A stretch of 64,000 nt of DNA, from contig JAJXXT010000122.1 of NCBI GenBank assembly GCA_021780935.1, positions 71,984 through 135,983 on the forward strand. The letters are read 5' to 3'. The position numbers and the translations under genes are program-made. This document shows positions 1 through 8,975 of the stretch, piece after piece (position 1 is the stretch's first letter; every line of letters begins with the position of its first letter). The notes beneath the pieces were generated by a model, which made no database searches, had not been told where the DNA came from, and saw nothing but the letters and a program-made list of their open reading frames with translations. Source of the DNA: Pseudomonadota bacterium (lineage in GTDB: Bacteria > Pseudomonadota > Alphaproteobacteria > Acetobacterales > Acetobacteraceae).

Positions 1-1251
1 CTCTACGGCGGCAGTGCCGACACCGGCACCTACAAGGGCCGCGATATCTCGATGCTCGATGCCTACGAGGCGGTGGGCGGCGTGATGGCCGGAACCGTCG
101 GGGAAGCCGAGCTGGCGGTGATGGAACGTTGCGCACTTCCCTCGATAGGCGCCTGCGCGGGGCAGTTCACCGCCAACACCATGGCAATGGCCGCGGAGGC
201 GCTGGGCATCGCCCCGGCCGGCAGCACCATGCTGCCCGCGACGAACGCAGCCCGCCCGGGTGTCGCGGCCGAGGCCGGCCGGACGCTGATGACGATCCTG
301 CGCCGCGGCGGGCCGCTGCCGCGTGACCTCATCACCCGCGAGTCGCTCGCCAACGCCGCGGCCCTGGTCGCGGCGACCGGCGGCTCCACCAACGCCGGGC
401 TGCACCTGCCGGCGATCGGCCACGAGGCCGGCATCCGCTTCACTCTCGCCGATGTGGCGGCGGTGTTTCATCGCACGCCGGTGATCGGCGATCTGCGCCC
501 GGGCGGGCGTTTTCACGCCAAAGACGTGCATGCGATCGGCGGCTGCCAGGTGCTGATCCGCGAGTTGATCCGCGGCGGCTTCATGGACGGTCGCTGCCCT
601 ACCCTCGCCGGCGTCACGCTTGCCGAGGCCGTCGCCGACGCGCCGGCGCCGGATGGCGCCGTGGTTCGCCGCTGCGAGGACGCGCTGACCCCGACCGGCG
701 GGCTGGTGGTGCTGCGCGGAACACTTTGCCCGGATGGCGCCTTGCTGAAAGTCGCCGGCCTCAGGCGGCTCGCGTTCCGTGGCCCCGCCCGCGTCTTCGA
801 GAGCGAGGAAGCCTGCACCGAGGTGGTGCGCGCGCGCGCCTATCGGGATGGCGAGGTGTTGGTGATCCGTAACGAAGGCCCGGTCGGCGGTCCTGGCATG
901 CGCGAGATGCTCGGCGTGACCGCGCTCATCTACGGCCAGGGCATGGGCGAAAAAGTCGCACTACTGACCGATGGCCGCTTCTCCGGCGCCACGCGTGGCA
1001 TGTGCATCGGCTATGCCGGGCCGGAGGCCGCGCGTGGCGGCCCGCTCGCGCTGCTGCGGGACGGCGACATCATCGACATCGATGCCGCCGCGGCACGCAT
1101 CGACCTGCTCGTGCCCTCGGCGGAGCTCGCGGCACGCCAGGCCGCCTGGCAGCCTGCGCCGCGACGCCTGTCCGGCGTGCTTGCCAAATACGCGGCCACG
1201 GTCGGCCCGGCGCATCTCGGCGCGGTGACGCACCCGGGCCCGGCGACGTGA
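1..1251 (+). CDS. IlvD/Edd-family dehydratase, 5'-truncated by window edge
   Basis: The reading frame is open from base 1, so the gene starts upstream; 416 residues are visible of a family that is usually 550-600. The family removes water from 2,3-dihydroxy acids (IlvD, branched-chain amino acid synthesis) or sugar acids (Edd, arabonate and xylonate dehydratases) using an Fe-S cluster. Seen: a cluster-region Cys in GACAGQFTANTMAMA, and the C-terminal signature GPVGGPGMREML followed by LTDGRFSGATRG, which is diagnostic for the family. The first conserved Cys region (CDK motif) lies outside the window. The stop overlaps the GTG start of the next gene (GTGA). Whether the substrate is a dihydroxy acid or a sugar acid cannot be decided from this fragment; nearby sugar genes make a sugar acid possible. 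Confidence 0.85.
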   Translation, partial: LYGGSADTGTYKGRDISMLDAYEAVGGVMAGTVGEAELAVMERCALPSIGACAGQFTANTMAMAAEALGIAPAGSTMLPATNAARPGVAAEAGRTLMTILRRGGPLPRDLITRESLANAAALVAATGGSTNAGLHLPAIGHEAGIRFTLADVAAVFHRTPVIGDLRPGGRFHAKDVHAIGGCQVLIRELIRGGFMDGRCPTLAGVTLAEAVADAPAPDGAVVRRCEDALTPTGGLVVLRGTLCPDGALLKVAGLRRLAFRGPARVFESEEACTEVVRARAYRDGEVLVIRNEGPVGGPGMREMLGVTALIYGQGMGEKVALLTDGRFSGATRGMCIGYAGPEAARGGPLALLRDGDIIDIDAAAARIDLLVPSAELAARQAAWQPAPRRLSGVLAKYAATVGPAHLGAVTHPGPAT

Positions 1252-2741
1252 AGCCCGATCAGCGCGTCGCGCAGCTCACCGCGACGCGCACGATCGCGAT
1301 CTCGACCGCGTGGAATCTGTTCGGCCGCCTGTTTCCGCTGCTGATCGCCCTCGTCGCCACACCGCTGCTGCTGCATGCGATGGGCCTGGTGCGCTGGGGT
1401 ATCTTCTCGCTCGGGCTGGCGCTGATGACGACCTTCGGCATTTTCGACATCGGCCTCGGCCGCGCCCTGACGCGCACCATCGCGCACGCGATCGCGCATG
1501 GCGAGGACGCGACGGCGGCAGCGGCCACCAAGACCGGTATCCTGGTGCTTGCCGGCCTCGGCGTCATCTTCGGCATTCTGGTGGCGGTGGGTCTGCATTT
1601 CTATGTCGGCCACGCGCTGAGGATCCCGCCCTCGCTGCGCCCGGAGGTGATGACGGCACTCGACCTGCTCTGCATCGCCGTCCCGCTCGTCGTGGTGAAC
1701 GGCGCGCTCTGGGGCGTGCTTGCGGCGTATCAGAGCGTGGGCGCCTACACCGTCATCAACCTGCCGATCCTCGCCCTCTATTATCTCGGCCCGGTGGCCA
1801 CGCTCGCCATCTGGCACAGCCTGGTGCCGGTGATGGCGGTGCAGGTGTTCTGTCGCGCGCTGATGACCCTCGTCGCCTGGCGCCTCACGCGGCGCGTCAT
1901 GCCGGGGCTCGCCACGGCGCGCGTCTCGCTCGGCGCGATCCGCCCGGTGCTGCGCCTCGGCGGTTGGATGACGGTGTCCAATCTCGCCTGGCCGGTGCTG
2001 CTTTATCTCGACCGTTTTGTTATCGCATCGGTTCTGACGCCGGCGGCAGCGGCGTGGTACGCAACGCCGTTCGACGTCATCTTCCGCTTCACCACCATGC
2101 CGCAGGCGGTGATGGCGGCGGCCTTCCCGGCCATGACAACGGCGCACCGCGCGGCGCCGCAGCGCGCCGCCCTGCTCTACCGGCGCACGCTGCTTGCGGT
2201 CGGCGCCATGGTGCTGCCCGCCTCCCTCGTCGCGATCGCGATGGCGGGGCCGCTGCTGCGGCTCTGGCTCGGCGCGCCGTTCGCGCTGCACGCAGCACCG
2301 GTGCTGCGCCTGATGGGCTTCGGCGTGCTGTTCTACAGCCTCGACATTGTCGCCAACGGCCTGGTCGACGGGCTGGGCCGGCCAGCCTTCAACGCCTGCC
2401 TCGCCGTGCTCGAAATCGCCATCCTGATTCCGCTGCTGCTGGTGCTGCTACCGCTGTGGGGCGTGGTCGGCGCGGCGGCGTCATGGGTGGCGCGGATCGC
2501 CATTTCCTTCCTGCTGAGGCTGTGGCTGCTGACGCGGATCTTCCCGGAGGCACGGGGCGTGCTGCGACGGCTGGCACCGGTCTTCGGGCTCGCGCTGCTG
2601 GCGCTGTTCGGCGCGCTGGAGGGCCCGATCGCCGCCGCCGCCGGGCTGCTCGCGGTGTTCGGCCTCGCTTGGGTGCTCGGGCTGGACGGCGCGGAGCGCG
2701 CGGCGTTTCTGGTCCGCCTCAGGCGAGCCCCTGCTCCCTGA
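1248..2741 (+). CDS. Polysaccharide flippase (Wzx/MATE-like) membrane protein
   Basis: This 497-residue integral membrane protein has about 12-14 hydrophobic segments starting at residue 20 (AWNLFGRLFPLLIALVATP) and running to the C-terminus, with few charged residues, as in the PST/Wzx family that flips lipid-linked oligosaccharide repeats across the inner membrane. I chose the GTG at 1248 because it overlaps the previous stop and gives a short N-terminus (VKPDQRVAQLTATR) before the first membrane segment; the open frame upstream is only the shadow of the dehydratase. Its 3' end overlaps the convergent DegT gene by 23 bp. It is the likely exporter of the glycan built by the sugar operon on the other strand. 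Family assignment is firm; the substrate is inferred. Confidence 0.8.
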   Translation: MKPDQRVAQLTATRTIAISTAWNLFGRLFPLLIALVATPLLLHAMGLVRWGIFSLGLALMTTFGIFDIGLGRALTRTIAHAIAHGEDATAAAATKTGILVLAGLGVIFGILVAVGLHFYVGHALRIPPSLRPEVMTALDLLCIAVPLVVVNGALWGVLAAYQSVGAYTVINLPILALYYLGPVATLAIWHSLVPVMAVQVFCRALMTLVAWRLTRRVMPGLATARVSLGAIRPVLRLGGWMTVSNLAWPVLLYLDRFVIASVLTPAAAAWYATPFDVIFRFTTMPQAVMAAAFPAMTTAHRAAPQRAALLYRRTLLAVGAMVLPASLVAIAMAGPLLRLWLGAPFALHAAPVLRLMGFGVLFYSLDIVANGLVDGLGRPAFNACLAVLEIAILIPLLLVLLPLWGVVGAAASWVARIAISFLLRLWLLTRIFPEARGVLRRLAPVFGLALLALFGALEGPIAAAAGLLAVFGLAWVLGLDGAERAAFLVRLRRAPAP

Positions 2742-3849
2742 GCGCATCGGTCAGCGCCTCCGCGACCCGTGCCAGCTCGGACTCCGTGAGCGTGGGGTAG
2801 GAGGGCAGCGACAGGCCGCGCGCCGAGATCGCCTCCGCTCTCGGGAACCGCTCGCCCCGCGCATACATCGGCATCGTGTGCGCGGGGTAGAAGACGGGCC
2901 GCGTCTCCACCGCGCCGGCGGCCATGCGCGCCATCAGGCGGTCGCGGTCCGTCCCCTCCGGCAACAGCAGGCTCACCAGCCATTCCGGCCCATCGACGCC
3001 ATTGCCCGGGCGCTGGAACGTCACCTTCAGCCCGGCCAGCAACGCGCGATAGCGGGCCGAGACCTGGCGCTTGGCGGCGACGATGGCCTCCAGCCGCTCG
3101 ATCTGCGCCAGGCCGATCGCGGCCACGATGTTGGTCATGCGGTAGTTGAACCCCATCACCTCGTGCCAGTAGCGGCGGGTGAAGGACTGGCCCTGGCCGC
3201 GCGCCTGCAACATGCGCCGCCCCAGCGCCTCGTCGTTGCAGATCACCATGCCGCCCTCGCCGGTGGTGATCGTCTTGTTGCCGAAAAAGCTGAACGTGCC
3301 GGCATCGCCGAACGTGCCGACATGGCGGCCGTGAATCGTGGTGGTGAACGCCTCCGCGCAATCCTCGAGCACCGCGATCCCGCGCGGCCGCGCCAGCGCC
3401 ATGATCGCGTCCATGTCGCAGGCCGCGCCGTAGAGATGCACCGGCATGATCGCCCGTGTGCGCGGCGTGATCCGGGCCTCGACATCCGCGGGGTCGAGCA
3501 GCCAGTCGCCGTCGCGACTGTCGGCGAAGACCGGGGTCGCGCCGCATTGCACGATGGTGTTGACCGAGGCGATGTAGGTGAAGCTCGGCACGATCACCTC
3601 GTCGCCGGGCCCGATGCCCAGGGCGTGCAGCGCCAGGTGCAGCGCCACCGTGCCGTTACAGACGCCATAGGCATGCACGGCACCGACAGCACTGGCGAAC
3701 GCCGCCTCGAACCGCGCGATATAGGCGCCGTTGGAGGAGATCCAGCTGCTCTCGATGCAATCGAGCACGTAGCGGCGCTCGTTGCCCGAAAGGTCGGGCC
3801 GATAGACCGGGATGACCGGGCGGGCAGTGTCTGGGGCGGTCTCGTTCAT
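2719..3849 (-). CDS. DegT/DnrJ/EryC1/StrS-family PLP sugar aminotransferase
   Basis: 376 residues, the normal family length. It transfers an amino group from glutamate to a nucleotide-linked keto-sugar. Seen: substrate/PLP region PSFTYIASVNTIVQCGATPVF, the PLP-ring aspartate in LEDCAEAF (about D163) and the Schiff-base lysine in FFGNKTITTGEGGM (K192), so the enzyme looks intact. Perosamine synthetase and PglE-type 4-aminotransferases share these motifs. It is the last gene of a six-gene operon; its ATG overlaps the stop of the upstream glycosyltransferase (ATGA). The NeuD-type acyltransferase in the same operon suggests the product is an N-acylated 4-amino-4,6-dideoxy sugar. The 4,6-dehydratase that would supply the keto-sugar is not in the window. 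Confidence 0.9.
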   Translation of the reverse strand: MNETAPDTARPVIPVYRPDLSGNERRYVLDCIESSWISSNGAYIARFEAAFASAVGAVHAYGVCNGTVALHLALHALGIGPGDEVIVPSFTYIASVNTIVQCGATPVFADSRDGDWLLDPADVEARITPRTRAIMPVHLYGAACDMDAIMALARPRGIAVLEDCAEAFTTTIHGRHVGTFGDAGTFSFFGNKTITTGEGGMVICNDEALGRRMLQARGQGQSFTRRYWHEVMGFNYRMTNIVAAIGLAQIERLEAIVAAKRQVSARYRALLAGLKVTFQRPGNGVDGPEWLVSLLLPEGTDRDRLMARMAAGAVETRPVFYPAHTMPMYARGERFPRAEAISARGLSLPSYPTLTESELARVAEALTDALREQGLA

Positions 3850-5135
3850 TGCGCCAGACTAGCGCCGTCGCGCACTCCTGTCCCGCCCAGCAGATCGGTG
3901 AGCGCCGCTCCGAGGCGGCCGACCGCGGGATCATCGGGACCGACGCCGAACGCCGCCATCCGGGCGCCGAGCGAGCGGCCGGTGCCGATCGCCGCCGCGC
4001 CCAGCATGGCCTGAGGAATGAAGTCGAGCAGCCCCTCGGCGTAGCGAGCCGGGTCATGCGTGGCGCCGGCATGGGTGCGGGCGCGGGCCGCCATCCGCAG
4101 CGCGGGCTGGCGGTCGCCGAGGATCGCGGTCAGATGGCGCGCCACATCGGCTGCTTCCGCGCCCGGCGCGCAGGACAGCACGAGATCGTCGGGCACCTCG
4201 GCATAGACACCCTGCCGCGACACCAGCACCGGCCGCGCCGACAGCATGCCGACGATGAGCGAGGCCGAAGCCCCCTCCAGCGCCGGATGGCGCAGGCAGG
4301 CCACCACATCGATCGCGGCGAACTCCTCGGCCAGCGCGGCATCCGAAACCTCGCCCGCGAAACTGACCTCGACCCCGAGTTCGCCGGCCAGCGCTTCGAG
4401 CCTGGCGCGTTCCGCGGGCTCGGCGGCACCGATGAGGCGATAGCGGATGCGCCCTGCCCCGCCACGGACGGCCGCGATGCCGCGGATCACCTCATCGGCC
4501 CGCTTGTTGGGCCCGAGGCGACCGATGGTCGCAACGCACAACACATCTGATGTGGCGCGCGGCGGCGCCAGGTCCGGCGCGCGGTAGGCGAGCGGCAGGA
4601 CGCATACCGGCCCGGGGCAAGCCGCGCGGACCCGCGGCGCATAGTGCTCGGCATGGACGATGGCGCCCGCGGCACCCGCCGCGAACCACTCCGTCATCGG
4701 CCGGCTCGCCGCATCGGCGTCGGGCGGCAGGTCGGTCACCACCGGTTGCACGCCATGCAGCGCGGTGGCGGCCCGCGCCAGCGTGTCGCCGCCGGCCCCG
4801 CGCAGCAGGTTGACGACATAGGCATCGTGCAGGATCGCGACCGCCGGCACCTCGCCGTACAGAGACAAGGCGCCACCGTGAAAGCCGTAATGGTCGCCGA
4901 TATTGATGAGAACGGCATCGTGGTCGCGCCAAAGCTGCCAGGGATCGACCTCGCCCGCCCACAGGATCGCGCCCGGCGCCGCAAGCGAGGGCTCGGCCGC
5001 ATCGGCGCCGACCTCGCTGCGCACGATCTCGACCTCCACGCCGCCGCCGGCCAATCGTTCCACGACCATCGCGCCGAATTGGGCGATGGCGGAGCGCGCG
5101 TTCCACGGCCCCACCCATGCGATGCGCCGGATCAT
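3846..5135 (-). CDS. Glycosyltransferase, GT4-like (GT-B fold)
   Basis: 429 residues. The N-terminal half begins MIRRIAWVGPWNARSAIAQFG, a GT-B nucleotide-sugar transferase opening. The C-terminal half contains VLCVATIGRLGPNKRADEVI followed by a domain with EEFAAIDVVACLRHPALEGAS, the usual donor-binding region of GT4 enzymes. The last 60 or so residues (after FIPQAMLGAAAIGTGR) look like an unusual C-terminal tail. The gene is coupled at both ends by 4-bp ATGA overlaps to a second glycosyltransferase upstream and the DegT aminotransferase downstream. It probably adds one sugar of the exopolysaccharide or O-antigen repeat; donor and linkage cannot be predicted. Confidence 0.82.
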   Translation of the reverse strand: MIRRIAWVGPWNARSAIAQFGAMVVERLAGGGVEVEIVRSEVGADAAEPSLAAPGAILWAGEVDPWQLWRDHDAVLINIGDHYGFHGGALSLYGEVPAVAILHDAYVVNLLRGAGGDTLARAATALHGVQPVVTDLPPDADAASRPMTEWFAAGAAGAIVHAEHYAPRVRAACPGPVCVLPLAYRAPDLAPPRATSDVLCVATIGRLGPNKRADEVIRGIAAVRGGAGRIRYRLIGAAEPAERARLEALAGELGVEVSFAGEVSDAALAEEFAAIDVVACLRHPALEGASASLIVGMLSARPVLVSRQGVYAEVPDDLVLSCAPGAEAADVARHLTAILGDRQPALRMAARARTHAGATHDPARYAEGLLDFIPQAMLGAAAIGTGRSLGARMAAFGVGPDDPAVGRLGAALTDLLGGTGVRDGASLAQ

Positions 5136-6160
5136 GCGAGGAGCCGCTCGATCGTGGCGGGCCAGGTGATGCCGCGAGCCGCCATGGCGGCATGGCCGGC
5201 GCGCCCGAGTTTGCCGGCGCGGGAAGCGGTGAGGCCGCGCAGCGCGCCGCCCAGCGCCTGCGCCTGCGGTGCCACGACCAAGCCGGTCTCGCCGTCGCGG
5301 ACGAGTTCCAGCACGCCGCCGGAATCCGTTGTCGTGAGGACCGGCTTGCCGGCGAGGAACGCCTCCATCGTGACATAACCGACGGAATCCTCGTCGAACG
5401 GAAGATAGGCAACCGCCGTCGCCCGATTGGCCAGCGTCGCAAGCTCGGCGCGCGGCAGCAGGCGCAGGTCGAGCCGGACACGATCGGCCACACCCTCCGC
5501 CTCGACGAGAAGCCGCAGCGCCGCGGCCTCCTCGGCACTGTCGGGCGGGCCCGCGATCACCAGCCGCGTCTGCGGCGCGTGGCGCAGGGCTTGCACCAGC
5601 AGCGCCTGGCGCTTGGCCGCACCGACCCGCCCGGCGGCAAGAACATAGCCGTCATCGCCCGCGTTCTGGAACATCTCGGGGTCGTTCGGCGGCGCCGGCA
5701 GGCTCGGAACCTTGAGCCCGTTATACTTGGCGACCCGCGCCTGGCTCACCGGCGAAGCGGCGAACATCGCCCGCGCACCGGCGAAGGCGGCATTGTCGGC
5801 CGCCACGATCATCGCGCGCAGCGCAGCACCGCGCTCGCCACCCCCGAGATCGCTCTGGCCCGCGTCCCACAAATCATAGGCCTGGCGAAACTGGTGCAGC
5901 AGCCAGATCACCTTGTTGGGGTGCTCGACGAGATAGGTTGGGAATTTCAGCGCGATCACCCGGTCAGCGTTGGCAATCTGTAACGAGCGCGCGATCAGCA
6001 TCTCCTCAATCACGGCTTCGGGCGGGTCCCAGGCGAAGGGAATGCGCATCGCCTCCGCCTCCGCGCCGGCCTCGCGCAGGCGGCGGACAAGGTGAATCGC
6101 CAGTTCCTCGGCGCCGCCATGGACGAACGGTGCCATGTTGTTGAGGACCAGCACTTTCAC
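5132..6160 (-). CDS. Glycosyltransferase, GT4 family
   Basis: 342 residues. I place the start at the GTG (6160-6158) giving VKVLVLNNMAPFVHGGAEEL, because it overlaps the upstream stop (GTGA) and begins exactly at the typical GT4 N-terminal strand with its glycine-rich acceptor loop (HGGAEEL); an ATG 30 bases upstream would add an unrelated leader. Seen further on: YVLAAGRVGAAKRQALLVQA, the donor-domain lead-in, and YLPFDEDSVGYVTMEAFLAG, which carries the E-x7-E-type region. Its sequence is clearly similar to the next gene upstream (both contain PYDEDS/PFDEDS plus YVTMEA/YPTIEA), so the two probably arose by duplication. Confidence 0.85.
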   Translation of the reverse strand: MKVLVLNNMAPFVHGGAEELAIHLVRRLREAGAEAEAMRIPFAWDPPEAVIEEMLIARSLQIANADRVIALKFPTYLVEHPNKVIWLLHQFRQAYDLWDAGQSDLGGGERGAALRAMIVAADNAAFAGARAMFAASPVSQARVAKYNGLKVPSLPAPPNDPEMFQNAGDDGYVLAAGRVGAAKRQALLVQALRHAPQTRLVIAGPPDSAEEAAALRLLVEAEGVADRVRLDLRLLPRAELATLANRATAVAYLPFDEDSVGYVTMEAFLAGKPVLTTTDSGGVLELVRDGETGLVVAPQAQALGGALRGLTASRAGKLGRAGHAAMAARGITWPATIERLLA

Positions 6161-7185
6161 GCCAGCAGCCTCGCGATGACCTGGTCCCACGCGATGCCGC
6201 GCTCCGCGATCATCGCCTCCGCCGCGGCACCGAGCGAGGCGGCGAGCTTGCGGTCCAGGAACAGCCGGTCGAAGGCGGCGGCGATGGCCTCCGGCTGCGG
6301 TGCCGCAACCAGGCCGTTGACGCCGTCGCGCACGAACTCCGCAACCCCGCCGGCATCCGCCACGGTAACCGTGGCACGCCGAGCGTGCGCCGCCTCGATC
6401 GTTGGATAGCCGTAGGAATCCTCGTCATAGGGGACATAGGCCGCGGCCAGGGACGACCCGAGCGCCGCGGCTTTTTCCTCCTCCGTCACCCAGCGGCTCT
6501 CGATCGTCACCCGGCCCGCGAGCGGGGCGGCAAGGGCGCGCAGTTCATCGAGATAGGACGCCGCACTGGCCACGCCGCACAGGCGCAGCCGCACGCCGCT
6601 GTGCACATGCCGCATGGCCTCGATCAGCAGATGCTGGCGCTTATGGGACTCCATCCGGCAGACGCAAACGATCTCGTCGCCACGCGAACCCTCGGCGAAG
6701 ATCTCGGGGTGGGCGACCGGCGGATAGAGGACCTCGCTCTCCAGCCCGTTGAACTGGCGCAGCCGCTCGCCGACGATACGCGAGTTGGTGAACAGACGAT
6801 GCGCCTCGCGCAACGCCGCGGTGTCCGCCTCCACGATCGCCTCGCGCAGGCCGGAGGTTGCGAGTGTTGCGGGAAAGTCACGATATTGCGTGTCCCACAG
6901 GTCGTAGAAGATGCGGATATGGTGGATGAACCACACCACCTTGCAGCGATGTCGCACGACATGCGCCGGCGGGCGAAACGTGATGACGCGCTCGAACGCC
7001 TCGAGCCGCAGCAGACGGAACGCCATCGTCTGCTCCAGCACCGTGCGGGGGTCGTCCGCGAAGGGCACGAAGATCGTTTCCACGTCGTGACCGTCGGCGA
7101 CCAGCTTCTCATGCAGCCAGTCGACGATGAACCGTGCGCCGCCCTGGATCAGCGGCACCGCCGAGGAAACCAGGCCGATCCTCAT
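6157..7185 (-). CDS. Glycosyltransferase, GT4 family
   Basis: 342 residues, the same length as its downstream neighbour and resembling it along the whole chain: glycine-rich N-terminal loop (LIQGGARFIVDWL), WFIHHIRIFYDLWDTQYRD in place of WLLHQFRQAYDLWDAGQSD, and a donor region YVPYDEDSYGYPTIEAAHAR. The pair is best read as a tandem duplication with later specialisation for two sugars of the same repeat unit. Start ATG at 7185 overlaps the stop of the acyltransferase gene (ATGA). Cytoplasmic, probably membrane-associated. Donor and acceptor are unknown. Confidence 0.86.
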   Translation of the reverse strand: MRIGLVSSAVPLIQGGARFIVDWLHEKLVADGHDVETIFVPFADDPRTVLEQTMAFRLLRLEAFERVITFRPPAHVVRHRCKVVWFIHHIRIFYDLWDTQYRDFPATLATSGLREAIVEADTAALREAHRLFTNSRIVGERLRQFNGLESEVLYPPVAHPEIFAEGSRGDEIVCVCRMESHKRQHLLIEAMRHVHSGVRLRLCGVASAASYLDELRALAAPLAGRVTIESRWVTEEEKAAALGSSLAAAYVPYDEDSYGYPTIEAAHARRATVTVADAGGVAEFVRDGVNGLVAAPQPEAIAAAFDRLFLDRKLAASLGAAAEAMIAERGIAWDQVIARLLA

Positions 7186-7817
7186 CGTGCCCGCGATCGT
7201 TCCGGTAACGGTCGCGCCGGCATGCCGGCCACGCGGCTGCCATCCGCGACATCCGCGACGACCGCGGCACCGGCGCCGATGACCGCGTCCGCGCCGATCC
7301 GAATCCCGGGCCGCACCACTGCACCCACGCCGATCAAACTTCTCTCCCCAACGACGACGTCACCCGCCAGCACCGCACCGGGAGCGACATGCGCCGCCGA
7401 TGCAATGCGGCCGTCGTGTTCGACGATCGCGGCAGAATTGAGGATGCTGACATCGCCGATCCTGGTCTCGGCGCCGGCGAAGGCGAGCGGCATGACGACC
7501 ACGCCGTCTCCAAAACTCGCACTTTGGGAAATAATGGCACTTGGATGAACGAGACTGGGCAATCTGAAGCCCATCGCGCACAGACGTTGCGCCAAAAGTT
7601 GCCGCAGCGCGTTGGCGCCGACAGCGACAAACGCCGCCTCCATCCCTTCCGCACGCAGACGCGGAAGATCGGCATCGGTGCCGATCACGGCCACACCCAT
7701 GACGGATGTTCCTGCCGGCGCCTCGGCAACCAGCCCCGCGATCTCGATGCCGCATGCCCGCGCCACCTCGATCACCGCCTTGGCGTGCCCGCCAGCGCCG
7801 AGCAGCAGCAGTTTCAC
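7182..7817 (-). CDS. NeuD/PglD-type sugar O/N-acyltransferase (left-handed beta-helix)
   Basis: 211 residues from the GTG at 7817, which overlaps the FkbM stop (GTGA); the open frame upstream is not coding. The N-terminus VKLLLLGAGGHAKAVIEVAR is the PglD_N signature that binds the UDP-sugar. From about residue 95 there are hexapeptide repeats (for example IGDVSILNSAAIVEHDGRI and IGVGAVVRPGIRIGADAVI) that form the left-handed beta-helix binding acyl-CoA, and the catalytic His is present in VEHDGRI. The family includes NeuD (sialic acid O-acetylation), PglD and PerB-like N-acetyltransferases. With the DegT aminotransferase in the same operon, N-acylation of an amino sugar is the most economical role. 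Inferred, not shown. Confidence 0.86.
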   Translation of the reverse strand: MKLLLLGAGGHAKAVIEVARACGIEIAGLVAEAPAGTSVMGVAVIGTDADLPRLRAEGMEAAFVAVGANALRQLLAQRLCAMGFRLPSLVHPSAIISQSASFGDGVVVMPLAFAGAETRIGDVSILNSAAIVEHDGRIASAAHVAPGAVLAGDVVVGERSLIGVGAVVRPGIRIGADAVIGAGAAVVADVADGSRVAGMPARPLPERSRAR

Positions 7818-8893
7818 GCGAAGGTGAGGCCCGAGTGACGTCCGGCGGTACCCCGCAACAGCAGCAGATTCACCGAGAACACGCCTGCGAGCTCGCCGCG
7901 ATCGAGTACCCTGCAGGTCGCGTCCGTTTCGTTGACGACATAACCGGAAAACCCGCCCGCCAGCAATGTATCGAGCCAGGTATCGAGCGAGGTGCCCACG
8001 CGCGCGAGATGGCTCGGGCCGAACTCCACCAGCACCGCGACGTCGTAATTCTCCGCCAGCACGCGGCGCATGCCGGCCCACACGTCGAGTTCCGCGCCCT
8101 CGGCGTCGATCTTGATCACGTCGACGCGCGTGCCGGCCGGCAGCACCTCGTCCACCGGCCGGACCGCCACCGGCACGCGCGCGATCTCCCCCTCGTCGAG
8201 CGGGAGCAGCGAGGAATGGCCATAGGGCGTGCCGACATGCAGCAGCGCGATCCCTGGCGCAGCGCCCGCCGCCGCCTCCACGCAGCGAACCCTGCGCGCG
8301 ACGCCATTCGTCTCCAGGTTGCGACGCAGCAGGGCGGCCAGCCGCGGCACCGGCTCGAACGCATGCACGACGCCCTCGGGGCCGACCGCGAATGCCGCCG
8401 GCAGCGTCAGCGTGCCGATATGCGCGCCAATCTCAAGACAGGTCATGCCCGGGCGCAGCAGCGCGGTCAGCACCCGCCGCGTGCCCGGCTCCAGCACCGG
8501 GGCGGCGCGCATCGCCGCGACCAGCCTGCCGTCCTCGGCGGGAACCAGCAGGTAGCCGTCCGGGCTCCAGATGGCGATTTCGGTGCCGAGATCGGCCTCC
8601 GTCCGGACGGTCGGGGTCTCCGGGGTCACAGCCCCCGCCGGCTGACGGCCTGACCTCGCGCGGTCGCTCACGGCCAGCAAACGGGAAACCCGCTCCGCGG
8701 TCTGCGAGGTATCCACCGCGCGGCGCATACGCGCATCGAGGCGGCGCAGGACCGGCCCCAGCAGCGCACGCAGCATGCGCCGCACCAGCCCGCGCAGGCT
8801 GCGCTCGCGTGGCCTGGCCTGCAGCTGGGGTGTCGGCGCGACGGTTCGCAGCATGGCGCCGCCACGCACCGCCTTGGTGAAATCGACCGCCAT
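7814..8893 (-). CDS. FkbM-family SAM-dependent methyltransferase
   Basis: 359 residues from the ATG at 8893, chosen over an ATG 30 bases upstream because a strong GGGGGG purine run lies about 8 bases before it. The first 110 residues are basic and of unknown function; the methyltransferase domain follows, with SAM motif I MTCLEIGAHIGTLTL, the acidic post-I loop VVHAFEPVPRLAALL and VDVIKIDAEGAELDV, the FkbM hallmark. FkbM enzymes O-methylate sugars or polyketides. It is the first gene of the six-gene sugar operon, and its promoter should lie in 8894-8975 before the end of the acyl-CoA ligase. Likely methylates a hydroxyl of the repeat unit. Confidence 0.85.
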   Translation of the reverse strand: MAVDFTKAVRGGAMLRTVAPTPQLQARPRERSLRGLVRRMLRALLGPVLRRLDARMRRAVDTSQTAERVSRLLAVSDRARSGRQPAGAVTPETPTVRTEADLGTEIAIWSPDGYLLVPAEDGRLVAAMRAAPVLEPGTRRVLTALLRPGMTCLEIGAHIGTLTLPAAFAVGPEGVVHAFEPVPRLAALLRRNLETNGVARRVRCVEAAAGAAPGIALLHVGTPYGHSSLLPLDEGEIARVPVAVRPVDEVLPAGTRVDVIKIDAEGAELDVWAGMRRVLAENYDVAVLVEFGPSHLARVGTSLDTWLDTLLAGGFSGYVVNETDATCRVLDRGELAGVFSVNLLLLRGTAGRHSGLTFA

Positions 8894-8975
8894 TCTTGTG
8901 CCCCCCTGGCTCACTTCGACCACGCGAACGTGGCCCGACCTGCCGGCGTGACGTGCGGCCTACCGGGGCCGTGTG

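Noticed and set aside
1011..2291. Long minus-strand ORF (426 codons) over the flippase gene
   Set aside because: It is Arg/His/Asp-rich, has no motif, and lies opposite a well-supported membrane protein; a usual shadow in high-GC DNA.
8894..8975. Hairpin CCACG-CGAA-CGTGG (8920-8933) as a terminator
   Set aside because: Stem is only 5 bp and no T-run follows; too weak to call.
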